From NCBI RefSeq assembly GCF_003057885.1, contig NZ_QAGK01000001.1:558001-622000 (forward strand): 64,000 bases of DNA. The letters run 5' to 3'. Positions 11,292 to 19,395 of this stretch are shown piece after piece. The notes under the pieces were generated by a model. It did not search any database and was not told the DNA's origin. It saw only the letters and a list, made by a program, of their open reading frames with translations. Each line of letters opens with the position of its first letter. The stretch's first letter is position 1. This DNA comes from Oceaniglobus ichthyenteri. GTDB lineage: Bacteria; Pseudomonadota; Alphaproteobacteria; Rhodobacterales; Rhodobacteraceae. The translations under genes were made by a program, and so were the position numbers.

Positions 11292-11386
11292 TGTTCAGCG
11301 CCCAGCGGCCAATCACCGGTTGCCCCCACGGGCCGATGCCCGCTCCTGGCCCCATCCGTGCAGCCCCGCGCGGCGGAGATCTCTGT

Positions 11387-12067
11387 GTGATCCAACCAAC
11401 GCCACCGCCCCTGCGTTTTTCAGCGCTGCGTATCGCGCTGCGGCTGGCGGTGCTGTTTGCTATTGGATACGGGATTCACCTGCTGTTGGGTGTCGCAATG
11501 GGGTTGGTGAATACTCTGCCCCAAACCGCGCAAAGTGGCGCGCGCGTCGGGCTGATTGTCGCGATGCTGGTGATTTATACGGTATTGATTGCGGTGCCGT
11601 TTGTGCCGGGCATCGAAATCGGCGTAACGCTGATGATACTGCGCGGTGCTGAAATTGCGCCTGCGGTGTATATTGCCACGGCGTTGGGCCTGACGCTGGC
11701 ATATTTTTCGGGCCGGTTTTTGCCCTATGCCACGTTGCACCGGATATTTCTGGATCTGCGCCTGTTGAAAGCCTGTGAATTGCTCACTCGGATACAACCC
11801 CTGACCCAAGAACAACGCCTTGATCTGTTGCGCGCGAAACTGCCCGGTGCGATGGGCGACTGGGCGGTGCGGTTTCGCTATGGCGCGATTGCGCTGTTGT
11901 TGAATATTCCGGGCAATGCGGTGATTGGCGGCGGCGGTGGCATTTGCATGATTGCCGGGCTGTCCCACCTGTTTTCGGCGCGCGCCATGGTTTTGACCAT
12001 CGCGGTGGCTGTTGCGCCTGTTCCTTTGGCCGTCTGGATATTCGGCCCTTCCCTGATTGCTCCGTGA
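11387..12067 (+). CDS. TVP38/TMEM64- or DedA-like membrane protein
   Basis: About 226 residues. Hydrophobic segments cover roughly residues 17-40, 50-75, 88-105 and two near the C-terminus; the region NIPGNAVIGGGGGICMIAGL resembles the conserved core of the VTT/SNARE-associated family, whose members act in lipid or solute handling. GTG 11387 is chosen because GGAG stands 9 nt upstream; in-frame ATGs at 11336 and 11291 (the latter overlapping the previous stop) are alternatives. Its position between two soluble corrinoid proteins is odd; no link to C1 metabolism can be shown. Confidence 0.65.
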   Translation: MIQPTPPPLRFSALRIALRLAVLFAIGYGIHLLLGVAMGLVNTLPQTAQSGARVGLIVAMLVIYTVLIAVPFVPGIEIGVTLMILRGAEIAPAVYIATALGLTLAYFSGRFLPYATLHRIFLDLRLLKACELLTRIQPLTQEQRLDLLRAKLPGAMGDWAVRFRYGAIALLLNIPGNAVIGGGGGICMIAGLSHLFSARAMVLTIAVAVAPVPLAVWIFGPSLIAP

Positions 12068-12079
12068 TAAAGGTGCCCC

Positions 12080-14119
12080 ATGTCTGATCCTCTTGTAATC
12101 TTCACCCCTTCGGGCAAACGCGGCCATTTCGCCAAGGGCACGCCAGTGTTGCAGGCGGCGCGGCAGTTGGGCGTCGATCTGGATTCGGTCTGTGGCGGGC
12201 GCGGCATCTGCAGCAAATGCCAGGTGTCGCCGGGATATGGCGAATTTTCCAAACACGGGGTGACGGTGGCGCCTGATGCCCTGTCGGAATGGAACAGCGT
12301 CGAAGAGCGTTATAAATCCAAGCGCGGCATGTTGGACGGGCGGCGCTTGGGCTGTCAGGCGACGGTTCAGGGCGATGTGGTGATCGATGTGCCCCCCGAA
12401 AGCCAGGTGCACAAACAGGTGGTGCGCAAAGAGGTGACGCTGCGCGACATCCGGCTTGATCCCGCCACGCGGCTTTATTTCGTTGAGGTGGATGAACCCG
12501 ACATGCACGAACCCTCGGGCGATCTGGAGCGTTTGTCAGCGGCACTTGAGGCGCAATGGCAAACCGGCCCGGTCACCGCCCCCCTGGCGGTTTTGCGAAA
12601 ACTGCAACCAGTGCTGCGCAAGGGCAATTGGCAGGTCACGGTTGCGCTGCACCAAGGGCACAACGACGTGATGGCGCAGATTGTCGACATCTGGCCGGGC
12701 CTCTATGAGGATGGGCTGTATGGTCTGGCGATTGATCTTGGCTCAACCACCATCGCGGCGCATCTGTGCAACCTGTTGACGGGCGAGGTTTTGGGCAGTG
12801 CGGGGCGGATGAACCCGCAAATCCGCTTTGGCGAAGATCTGATGAGCCGGGTGAGTTACGTGATGATGAACCCCGGCGGCGATGTGGCCATGACCAACGC
12901 CGTGCGCGAGGCGATGGATGCCTTGGCGGTGGAAATCGCCACCGAATGCGGGCTGGCACCACACGCCATCGTTGAAACCGTGATCGTTTGTAATCCTGTG
13001 ATGCACCATCTGTTGATGGGAATTGATCCGGTGGAATTGGGCCAGGCGCCCTTTGCCCTGGCCACGTCTGACGCAATGTCGCTGGGCGCGCGTGATCTGG
13101 ATCTGGTGTCGATCAACCCGTCGGGCCATATTTATGTCTTGCCCTGCATCGCGGGCCATGTGGGGGCCGATGCCGCCGCTGTCGCCCTGTCGGAAGAGCC
13201 GGGTAAACAAGAGGCGCTGACGCTGATCGTGGATGTGGGCACCAATGCCGAAATTCTGTTGGGCAATACAACACGGGTTTTGGCCTGTTCATCGCCCACC
13301 GGCCCGGCCTTTGAGGGCGCGCAGATTTCCAGCGGCCAACGCGCCGCCCCCGGCGCGATTGAGCGGGTCGAAATTGACGCCACAACCAAAGAGCCGCGGT
13401 TTCGCGTGATCGGCTGTGATTTGTGGTCGGACGATCCGGGCTTTGCCGAGGCAACCAAAACCACCGGCATCACCGGCATTTGCGGATCGGGCATCATCGA
13501 GGCAGTCGCAGAAATGCGCACCGCCGGGTTGGTGGATGCCGGCGGGCTGATCGGATCGGCGGCACAAACCGGCACTGACCGGATGATCGCCGAAGGGCGC
13601 ACCCATTCTTATCTGCTGCACCAATCCGCACAGGACGGCGGGCCGCGCATTACCGTGACCCAAGGCGATATTCGCGCCATTCAATTGGCCAAATCGGCAC
13701 TTTATGCCGGTGCGCGATTGCTGATGGATGAATTCGGCGTCGATAAGGTGGAGCATGTGGTATTGGCGGGCGCGTTCGGTGCGCATATCTCACCCAAACA
13801 CGCGATGATCCTGGGCATGATCCCCGACGCGCCGCTTTCCCATGTGCGCAGTGCGGGCAATGCGGCGGGCACCGGCGCGCGCATTGCATTGCTGAACCGC
13901 GCCGCCCGGGGCGAGATTGAAACAACCGTGGGCCAGATCACCAAGGTCGAAACAGCCATCGCCCCAAAGTTTCAGGAGCATTTTGTGAACGCTAACGCCC
14001 TGCCCCACGCGGTTGATCCGTTTCCTGAACTCAACCGGATCGTGGATTTGCCCAAGGTTTCGTTCAACACAAATGGTGACGGGTCCGATGGGGGCCGCCG
14101 TCGCCGCCGCCGGGGATAA
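12080..14119 (+). CDS. RamA-like ASKHA/DUF4445 ATP-dependent corrinoid reactivation protein
   Basis: A 679-residue protein. The N-terminal plant-type [2Fe-2S] ferredoxin domain has CGGRGICSKCQ and a later Cys (LGCQATV); the C-terminal two thirds is an ASKHA-fold DUF4445 domain (AIDLGSTTIAAHL, VDVGTNAEILLGN, GAFGAHISPKHAMILGM). Proteins of this design reduce inactive Co(II) corrinoid to Co(I) using ATP, replacing the SAM-dependent reactivation domain missing from a split MetH. A linker (FNTNGDGSDGG) and six Arg end the chain. It is the last gene of the C1 operon and is followed by a terminator-like hairpin. Confidence 0.9.
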   Translation: MSDPLVIFTPSGKRGHFAKGTPVLQAARQLGVDLDSVCGGRGICSKCQVSPGYGEFSKHGVTVAPDALSEWNSVEERYKSKRGMLDGRRLGCQATVQGDVVIDVPPESQVHKQVVRKEVTLRDIRLDPATRLYFVEVDEPDMHEPSGDLERLSAALEAQWQTGPVTAPLAVLRKLQPVLRKGNWQVTVALHQGHNDVMAQIVDIWPGLYEDGLYGLAIDLGSTTIAAHLCNLLTGEVLGSAGRMNPQIRFGEDLMSRVSYVMMNPGGDVAMTNAVREAMDALAVEIATECGLAPHAIVETVIVCNPVMHHLLMGIDPVELGQAPFALATSDAMSLGARDLDLVSINPSGHIYVLPCIAGHVGADAAAVALSEEPGKQEALTLIVDVGTNAEILLGNTTRVLACSSPTGPAFEGAQISSGQRAAPGAIERVEIDATTKEPRFRVIGCDLWSDDPGFAEATKTTGITGICGSGIIEAVAEMRTAGLVDAGGLIGSAAQTGTDRMIAEGRTHSYLLHQSAQDGGPRITVTQGDIRAIQLAKSALYAGARLLMDEFGVDKVEHVVLAGAFGAHISPKHAMILGMIPDAPLSHVRSAGNAAGTGARIALLNRAARGEIETTVGQITKVETAIAPKFQEHFVNANALPHAVDPFPELNRIVDLPKVSFNTNGDGSDGGRRRRRRG

Positions 14120-14127
14120 ATAAAAAA

Positions 14128-14161
14128 ACGCGCGGGCCTGAAACTTTGGCCGGCGCGCTTT
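14128..14161 (+). terminator. Hairpin after the corrinoid operon
   Basis: GCGCGGGCC and GGCCGGCGCGC flank a short A/T-rich loop, followed by TTTCGTGG. Arms pair over about 9 bp with a small bulge. The T-run is short, so efficiency is uncertain, but the position just after the last gene fits a terminator. Confidence 0.6.
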
Positions 14162-14213
14162 CGTGGCTCTTCCCATAACAGGCCAAACTCTGGCCCAGTA
14201 TTGGGAGATTACG

Positions 14214-15299
14214 ATGCGAAACCTTCTTGCCACGACAACGATCCTTGCCTCAATCGCTTTTGGCGGCGCGGCCTTTGCCGAATCCCACGCGATGAAAAAT
14301 CCCGATGTGGGCGGCGCGGCGATGTTTGCCGAAAAGAACATCATCGAAAACGCGGTCAATTCTGCCGATCACACCACGTTGGTGGCCGCTGTCAAAGCCG
14401 CCGGATTGGTCGAAACCCTCAGTGGGCCAGGCCCGTTCACCGTGTTTGCCCCGGTCAACGCCGCCTTCGCCGCCCTGCCCGCAGGCACGGTTGAAACCCT
14501 GCTCAAGCCGGAAAACAAGGCGATGCTGAGCAAAATCCTGACCTGTCATGTGGTGGCCGCTGATGTGATGTCAGACGCCATTCAGGGCATGATTGCCGAT
14601 GACAATGGCGCGCATCCGGTGCCAACGGTCGGCGGCTGCACCTTGATGGCGAAAATGGACGGTGACATGATCACCCTGACCGATGAAACCGGCGGCGTGG
14701 CCACCGTGACCATCGCCGATGTGAAACAATCCAACGGCGTGATCCATGTGATCGACAAGGTGCTGTTGCCCAGCCCAGATCAGGCCAAGGCCGACACGAT
14801 GGAAAAATCCGACAACCCGATGGTGGGTGGTGCGGCAATGTTTGCCAGCAAGGATATCATCGACAACGCGGTCAATTCCGCCGATCACACCACGTTGGTC
14901 GCGGCGGTAAAAGCCGCCGGTTTGGTCGATACATTGAAAGGCCCGGGGCCGTTTACCGTATTCGCCCCCACCAACGCCGCATTCGCCGCCCTGCCCGATG
15001 GCACGGTTGAAACCCTGTTGATGCCTGAAAACAAGGCGATGCTGACGAAAATCCTGACATCGCACGTTGTAGCGGGCAAATGGTCGGCCAATGACATCGT
15101 GACGGCGGCGAAATCATCGTCGGACGGATTTTACCATTTTAGCGCCGTGTCGGGCGATGCCCTGTCGGCCAAGGTTACCCCGTCGGGCGATGTGTATATT
15201 TTCGATGAAAGTGGCAATGCCAGCAAAGTAACGATTGCCAATGTGAACCAGTCAAATGGTGTTATCCACGTCATCGAAGATGTGTTGTTGCCGAAATAA
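14214..15299 (+). CDS. Secreted protein with two tandem fasciclin (FAS1) domains
   Basis: 361 residues. A Sec signal peptide (MRNLLATTTILASIAFGGAA, cleavage likely after AFA) is followed by two FAS1 domains, each with GPFTVFAPxNAAFAALP and NGVIHVIDKVLLP / NGVIHVIEDVLLP. The halves are nearly identical over their first ~85 residues and offset by 516 bp, showing an internal duplication. FAS1 domains mediate adhesion or matrix contacts; the bacterial role is usually unknown. The SD GGGAG precedes ATG 14214. Flanked by terminator-like hairpins, so monocistronic. Confidence 0.92.
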   Translation: MRNLLATTTILASIAFGGAAFAESHAMKNPDVGGAAMFAEKNIIENAVNSADHTTLVAAVKAAGLVETLSGPGPFTVFAPVNAAFAALPAGTVETLLKPENKAMLSKILTCHVVAADVMSDAIQGMIADDNGAHPVPTVGGCTLMAKMDGDMITLTDETGGVATVTIADVKQSNGVIHVIDKVLLPSPDQAKADTMEKSDNPMVGGAAMFASKDIIDNAVNSADHTTLVAAVKAAGLVDTLKGPGPFTVFAPTNAAFAALPDGTVETLLMPENKAMLTKILTSHVVAGKWSANDIVTAAKSSSDGFYHFSAVSGDALSAKVTPSGDVYIFDESGNASKVTIANVNQSNGVIHVIEDVLLPK

Positions 15300-15319
15300 G
15301 TTCGGATCAACGGCACGCT

Positions 15320-15347
15320 GGGTCGCCCCCAATTCCGGGGGCGGCCC
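15320..15347 (+). terminator. Rho-independent terminator after fasciclin gene
   Basis: An 11-bp stem, GGGTCGCCCCC / GGGGGCGGCCC with one T-G wobble, AATTCC loop, then GTTTT. It sits between the convergent fasciclin and coxM-type genes and directly abuts the coxM stop. Confidence 0.85.
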
Positions 15348-15350
15348 GTT

Positions 15351-16145
15351 TTAGTCAAGCGCCGCAGTGACCGCGCGCCCGGTCATCACCTTGACCAGAT
15401 GCGCGCGATAGGCACCCGATCCGTGCATGTCGGACATCATGCCATCGGCGGGCGGGGGCGCGATATTATCCAAGGCGCCGGGCGAAAAATCTGAAGACAG
15501 CGCCGCCTCGGCCTCGGCCCAGCGGAACACGCCCTCTTCCGACGCACCGGTGACGGCCACGCGCACACCGTCGAAAAATTCCGCCACAAACACCCCGACC
15601 AGCGCAAACCGCGAGGCAGGTTGGACAAACTTCTGATAATTGGCCCGCTCGGGGATCGGAAACGCCACCTGCGTGATGATTTCGCCTTCGTCCAGCGCGG
15701 TGGTAAACATGCCCTGAAAATAATCACCGGCGTCGATATCGCGTTGGTTGGTGACAACGGTGGCATTGCTGGCCAGAACCGCCGCCGGATAACAGGCGGA
15801 TGGATCATTGTTGGCCACCGACCCACCAATTGTGCCCCGGTTGCGCACCGCCGGATCACCGATATGGCGCGCCATGTGGGCCAAGGCGGGATAGGCCGAT
15901 GCACCCGCCGCCACCGCCGCGTGGGTGGTGCCCCCCCCAATACACAACCGCCCGGAATCATCGACGCTGATCCCTTGGATTTCGGGAATGTTCGTCAGGC
16001 TGACCAAGGTTGAGGGCATCGCCAAACGCTGTTTCAACGTCGGGATCAGGGTTTGGCCACCGCCCAGCGCCTGGGCCTCTTCATCGGTCAGGGCTGCCAC
16101 TGCCTCGGCCAGGGTTGTGGGGCGTTCAATTTCGAAGGCGTACAT
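15351..16145 (-). CDS. FAD-binding medium subunit, CO dehydrogenase/xanthine dehydrogenase family (CoxM-like)
   Basis: A 264-residue VAO-type FAD-binding subunit of a molybdenum hydroxylase. Motifs are ALGGGQTLIPTLKQRL, IGGGTTHAAVA and VRNRGTIGGSVANNDPS, where the AGG/TIGG loops bind FAD. The holoenzyme should contain this subunit, a [2Fe-2S] subunit (upstream gene, 24 bp away) and a molybdopterin-binding large subunit. No large-subunit gene follows: the next gene is the convergent fasciclin gene. The substrate is unknown and the real enzyme may be incomplete. Confidence 0.88.
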   Translation of the reverse strand: MYAFEIERPTTLAEAVAALTDEEAQALGGGQTLIPTLKQRLAMPSTLVSLTNIPEIQGISVDDSGRLCIGGGTTHAAVAAGASAYPALAHMARHIGDPAVRNRGTIGGSVANNDPSACYPAAVLASNATVVTNQRDIDAGDYFQGMFTTALDEGEIITQVAFPIPERANYQKFVQPASRFALVGVFVAEFFDGVRVAVTGASEEGVFRWAEAEAALSSDFSPGALDNIAPPPADGMMSDMHGSGAYRAHLVKVMTGRAVTAALD

Positions 16146-16169
16146 GTCACTCTCCTGTGCAAAGCCGCG

Positions 16170-16655
16170 TTATTCTGCCGCGATGGTTTCGGTTTCCTGG
16201 CCCGATGCCGCCAGAATCGCCTTTACGATATTGTGATACCCGGTGCAGCGGCAGATATTCCCCTCAAGATAGGTACGAATTTCCGCCTCGGTCGGTTTTG
16301 GATTTTCCTGCAGCAATGCCGCCGCACTCATCACCATGCCCGGCGTGCAAAAGCCGCATTGCAACCCGTGATGATCCTGAAACGCCTGTTGGATGGGCGA
16401 CAGGGCGCCACCCGGATCGGCCATGCCTTCAATCGTCAGCACATCGGCATCTTCGCATTCGGCGGCGAACATGGTGCAGGATTTAACCGCAGCGCCGTTC
16501 ACATGCACCACGCAGGCGCCACATTGGCTGGTGTCGCACCCCACATGGGTGCCGGTCAGGCCCAGACCACCGCGCAGAAAATCTACCAACAGGGTGCGGC
16601 CTTCGGCCTCGCCCGTGACCGCCTGGCCGTTCACCCGCATCGAAATCTTTGCCAT
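16170..16655 (-). CDS. [2Fe-2S]-binding small subunit, CO dehydrogenase/xanthine dehydrogenase family (CoxS-like)
   Basis: 161 residues with the two cluster motifs of Mo-hydroxylase small subunits: a ferredoxin-type [12 protein letters not shown] plus SCTM, and the C-terminal CGFCTPGMV plus [16 protein letters not shown] 16655 ([10 protein letters not shown]) is the family start; an upstream in-frame ATG at 16739 would run back into the degraded gene behind it. It passes electrons between the Mo site and the FAD subunit. Cotranscribed with coxM-like downstream. Confidence 0.9.
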   Translation of the reverse strand: MAKISMRVNGQAVTGEAEGRTLLVDFLRGGLGLTGTHVGCDTSQCGACVVHVNGAAVKSCTMFAAECEDADVLTIEGMADPGGALSPIQQAFQDHHGLQCGFCTPGMVMSAAALLQENPKPTEAEIRTYLEGNICRCTGYHNIVKAILAASGQETETIAAE

Positions 16656-16699
16656 CTCAGCCCTTTCTGTTCGCCTTTGGTGTAACTTAATCACGCGGA

Positions 16700-16923
16700 T
16701 CAGGGTTTGAGAACACCTGATTTTTCCTGATACCGCCATCGGCGATCACGATTGACCGCCTGCCGCACGGCGGTGGTATCTTCGTGCACATCACCGGGCC
16801 ACGATGGGCAATGATCACATTTTCACGCCCCGCGCCCTTGCGCAACCGACCATCGGGCAGCAGAACCGAATGGGCCAAAATCGCCCCCTCGGCCAGATCG
16901 ACGGGTACGGGGGCGAATTTCAT
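16700..16923 (-). pseudogene. Remnant of a MoeA-like molybdopterin-binding protein gene
   Basis: The start MKFAPVPVDLAEGAILAHS with DGRLRKG is the N-terminus of the molybdopterin-binding protein normally found beside xdhC (usual length several hundred residues). After RKG about a dozen codons seem missing, ENVIIAHRGP continues in frame, and the next conserved piece [18 protein letters not shown] is only readable in another frame, ending at a TGA (16700-16702). Thus an internal deletion, a frameshift and loss of most of the 3' part. The start overlaps the xdhC stop (ATGA), as in the intact operon. Confidence 0.7.
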
Positions 16924-17888
16924 CAGCCCCGGCGCAGGCGTTGGGTGATTTCCGCCATCACCGAAATCGCGATTTCCGCCGGGCTGCGCGACCCGATATC
17001 AAGCCCGACAGGCGCGTAGATCCGCGCAATCGCGGCGTCATCAAAGCCCAGATCGGCCAGCCTTTGCACCCGTTTGCCATGGGTGCGGGTTGACCCCAGA
17101 CACCCGAGGTAAAATACATCAGATCCCAAGGCGGCGACAATCGCCGGATCATCCAGTTTCGGATCATGGGTCAGGGTGACAACCGCTGTGCGCGCGTCCA
17201 ACCCCAGGTTTGCCAATGCGGCATCCGGCCAGTCATGGATCAGGGTTTCACCGGGAAAGCGCGCGGGCGACGCGAATGCCGCACGCGGGTCAACCAGCGT
17301 GGTGTCATAGCCCGCCAGCCGCGCCATCTGTAACAACGGTTGGGCAATATGCACCCCGCCCACCACCACCATGCGCAAGGGCGGGTTATGAATGGCGACA
17401 AAGGTTTCGCCATGACCCTCAAACCCCGAGCGATCCAGACGAAACCGTTCGCGAAAGGCATCAGGCCCCGCCACATGGCGCGTCCAATCACCGATATTGA
17501 CCACATAGGCGACCGGTTGCCGTGCGCCGCGCGCCGCAACCAATTCGGCCAGAACCGTTTCGGGCATGTCCTTGCCCACAGGTTCAACCAGAACCCGGAT
17601 GCGCCCGCCACAGGCCAGACCGACGGCGAAAGCCTCATCATCGCTGACACCGAAATCGAGCAACCGCGCGCCGCCTTGTTCGATCGCTTCAAGCGCCTCA
17701 ACCACCACTGCGCCTTCGACGCAGCCGCCCGAAACACTGCCCGCGATATCGCCTTGGCCAGATATGGCCAGCTGGCTGCCCACCGGGCGCGGGGCCGACC
17801 CCCAGGTTTCAACAACCGTGGCCAAAGCCGCCCCCGTGCCCCCCCGGTGCCAGGCCAGGGCGATTTCTGGAATGTCGTCAAAACCCAT
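16923..17888 (-). CDS. XdhC/CoxI family Mo-cofactor insertion/maturation protein
   Basis: 321 residues. The N-terminal XdhC domain contains TWGSAPRPVGSQLAI and GSVSGGCVEGAV; the C-terminal Rossmann domain has MVVVGGVHIAQPLLQMA and FYLGCLGSTRTHGKR. XdhC-type proteins bind sulfurated molybdenum cofactor and insert it into xanthine or CO dehydrogenase-type enzymes. ATG 17888 is chosen: AAGGAT lies upstream and the domain starts immediately. It heads the coxSM-like operon; its client is doubtful because the large subunit is absent here. Confidence 0.88.
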   Translation of the reverse strand: MGFDDIPEIALAWHRGGTGAALATVVETWGSAPRPVGSQLAISGQGDIAGSVSGGCVEGAVVVEALEAIEQGGARLLDFGVSDDEAFAVGLACGGRIRVLVEPVGKDMPETVLAELVAARGARQPVAYVVNIGDWTRHVAGPDAFRERFRLDRSGFEGHGETFVAIHNPPLRMVVVGGVHIAQPLLQMARLAGYDTTLVDPRAAFASPARFPGETLIHDWPDAALANLGLDARTAVVTLTHDPKLDDPAIVAALGSDVFYLGCLGSTRTHGKRVQRLADLGFDDAAIARIYAPVGLDIGSRSPAEIAISVMAEITQRLRRG

Positions 17889-17978
17889 GCCGCAAGATCC
17901 TTTTTTGCAATCATCCCCCAGGGGTGGCGCCCTGTCTAGGGGGCCGCGACCAATGAGGCGATGCATCCGCGGCAGGCC

Positions 17979-17999
17979 CTGGGGGTTTTCCACCCCCAG
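17979..17999 (+). repeat. CTGGGGGT/ACCCCCAG hairpin adjoining dispersed repeat copy A
   Basis: Perfect 8-bp inverted repeat with a 5-nt loop (TTTCC), directly followed by ACCCCCGGAGGATATTT. It forms the left part of the first copy of the dispersed intergenic element between the divergent xdhC and gcdH genes. Confidence 0.75.
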
Positions 18000-18000
18000 A

Positions 18001-18030
18001 CCCCCGGAGGATATTTAGAGCAAGAAAAAA
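18001..18030 (+). repeat. Dispersed intergenic repeat, copy A
   Basis: CCCCCGGAGGATATTT followed by AGAGCAAGAAAAAA. The GGATATTT-N4/5-GCAAGAAAAA core is shared with copies at 36123 and 45665, all on the plus strand. I recall similar CCGG(C)GG-TATTT elements throughout Rhodobacterales intergenic regions; function unknown. Confidence 0.75.
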
Positions 18031-18174
18031 CCGATGCAGGTTTAAAACATGTGCTTTTCTGTCGGGACAGCGACCCATCCGCACAGTTTCATGCTTTCAC
18101 ACAGCCACAAAGATTGCGCCGACACGACGACAGGGCTATGTCAGACCCGTATCACAGCACAAGGGATGCCCCGG

Positions 18175-19395
18175 ATGAATACCACACCTAAACTTTCCGC
18201 CAAAGACGCGCCAGATATGGCCAAGTTCACCTGGGACGATGCCCTGTTGCTGGAAGAGCAACTGGACGAAGATGAACGGATGCTGCGCGACGCGGCCCGG
18301 ACCTTTGCCCAGGATGTGTTGCAGCCCCGGGTCATCGACGCCTATCGCGAAGAAAAATCCGACCCCGGCCTGTTCAAGGCCATGGGCGATGCCGGATTGT
18401 TGGGTGTCACCCTGCCCGAACAATACGGCGGATTGGGGGCAAATTACGTCACTTACGGCCTGATCGCGCGCGAGGTTGAGCGGGTGGATTCAGGATATCG
18501 CTCGATGATGTCGGTCCAATCCTCCTTGGTGATTTATCCAATCTATGCCTATGGCACGGAAGAGCAGCGGCAGAAATATCTGCCCGGCCTGTGCGCAGGC
18601 GATTTGATTGGCTGTTTCGGATTGACAGAACCCGATGCCGGGTCTGACCCGTCGGGCATGAAAACCGTGGCAAAGAAAACCGACAATGGTTATGTGATAT
18701 CGGGTTCGAAAATGTGGATTTCGAATTCACCCTTTGCCGATGTTTTCGTGGTTTGGGCCAAATCCGAAGCGCACGGCGGCAAGATCCGTGGTTTCATTCT
18801 GGAAAAAGGCATGGACGGGCTGAGCGCGCCAAAGATTGGCGGCAAACTGTCGTTGCGGGCGTCGACCACCGGTGAGATCGTGATGGACAACGTGGCCGTG
18901 GGTGAAGACGCGCTTTTGCCCAATGTCGAAGGCTTGAAAGGGCCGTTTGGCTGTTTGAACCGCGCCCGGTATGGCATCGCCTGGGGCGTTATGGGGGCGG
19001 CTGAATTTTGCTGGCATGGGGCGCGGCAATACGGGTTGGACCGCAAACAATTCGGCAAACCTCTGGCGCAGACCCAACTGTTTCAGAAAAAGCTGGCCGA
19101 TATGCAGACCGAAATCACCCTTGGCTTGCAGGGATGCCTGCAATTGGGCCGGCTGATGGATGCGGGCAAAGGCGCGCCAGAAATGATTTCGATGATGAAG
19201 CGCAACAACTGCGGCAAAGCGTTGGATGTGGCGCGACAGGCCCGCGATATGCACGGCGGCAATGGCATTTCGGAAGAATACCAAGTGATCCGTCATATGG
19301 TGAACCTGGAAACGGTCAACACCTATGAAGGCACCCATGATGTGCACGCCCTGATTCTGGGCCGCGCACAGACCGGATTGCAGGCGTTCTTTTAA
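18175..19395 (+). CDS. gcdH: Glutaryl-CoA dehydrogenase
   Basis: A 406-residue acyl-CoA dehydrogenase that oxidatively decarboxylates glutaryl-CoA to crotonyl-CoA (lysine, tryptophan and aromatic catabolism). Flavin signatures are [16 protein letters not shown] and [17 protein letters not shown]; the C-terminal [20 protein letters not shown] is typical of GcdH, including the Glu base region. Length fits the family (~395-405). ATG 18175 follows AAGGGA; earlier in-frame ATGs would give an unlikely extension. No CoA-transferase partner is adjacent. Confidence 0.9.
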   Translation: MNTTPKLSAKDAPDMAKFTWDDALLLEEQLDEDERMLRDAARTFAQDVLQPRVIDAYREEKSDPGLFKAMGDAGLLGVTLPEQYGGLGANYVTYGLIAREVERVDSGYRSMMSVQSSLVIYPIYAYGTEEQRQKYLPGLCAGDLIGCFGLTEPDAGSDPSGMKTVAKKTDNGYVISGSKMWISNSPFADVFVVWAKSEAHGGKIRGFILEKGMDGLSAPKIGGKLSLRASTTGEIVMDNVAVGEDALLPNVEGLKGPFGCLNRARYGIAWGVMGAAEFCWHGARQYGLDRKQFGKPLAQTQLFQKKLADMQTEITLGLQGCLQLGRLMDAGKGAPEMISMMKRNNCGKALDVARQARDMHGGNGISEEYQVIRHMVNLETVNTYEGTHDVHALILGRAQTGLQAFF

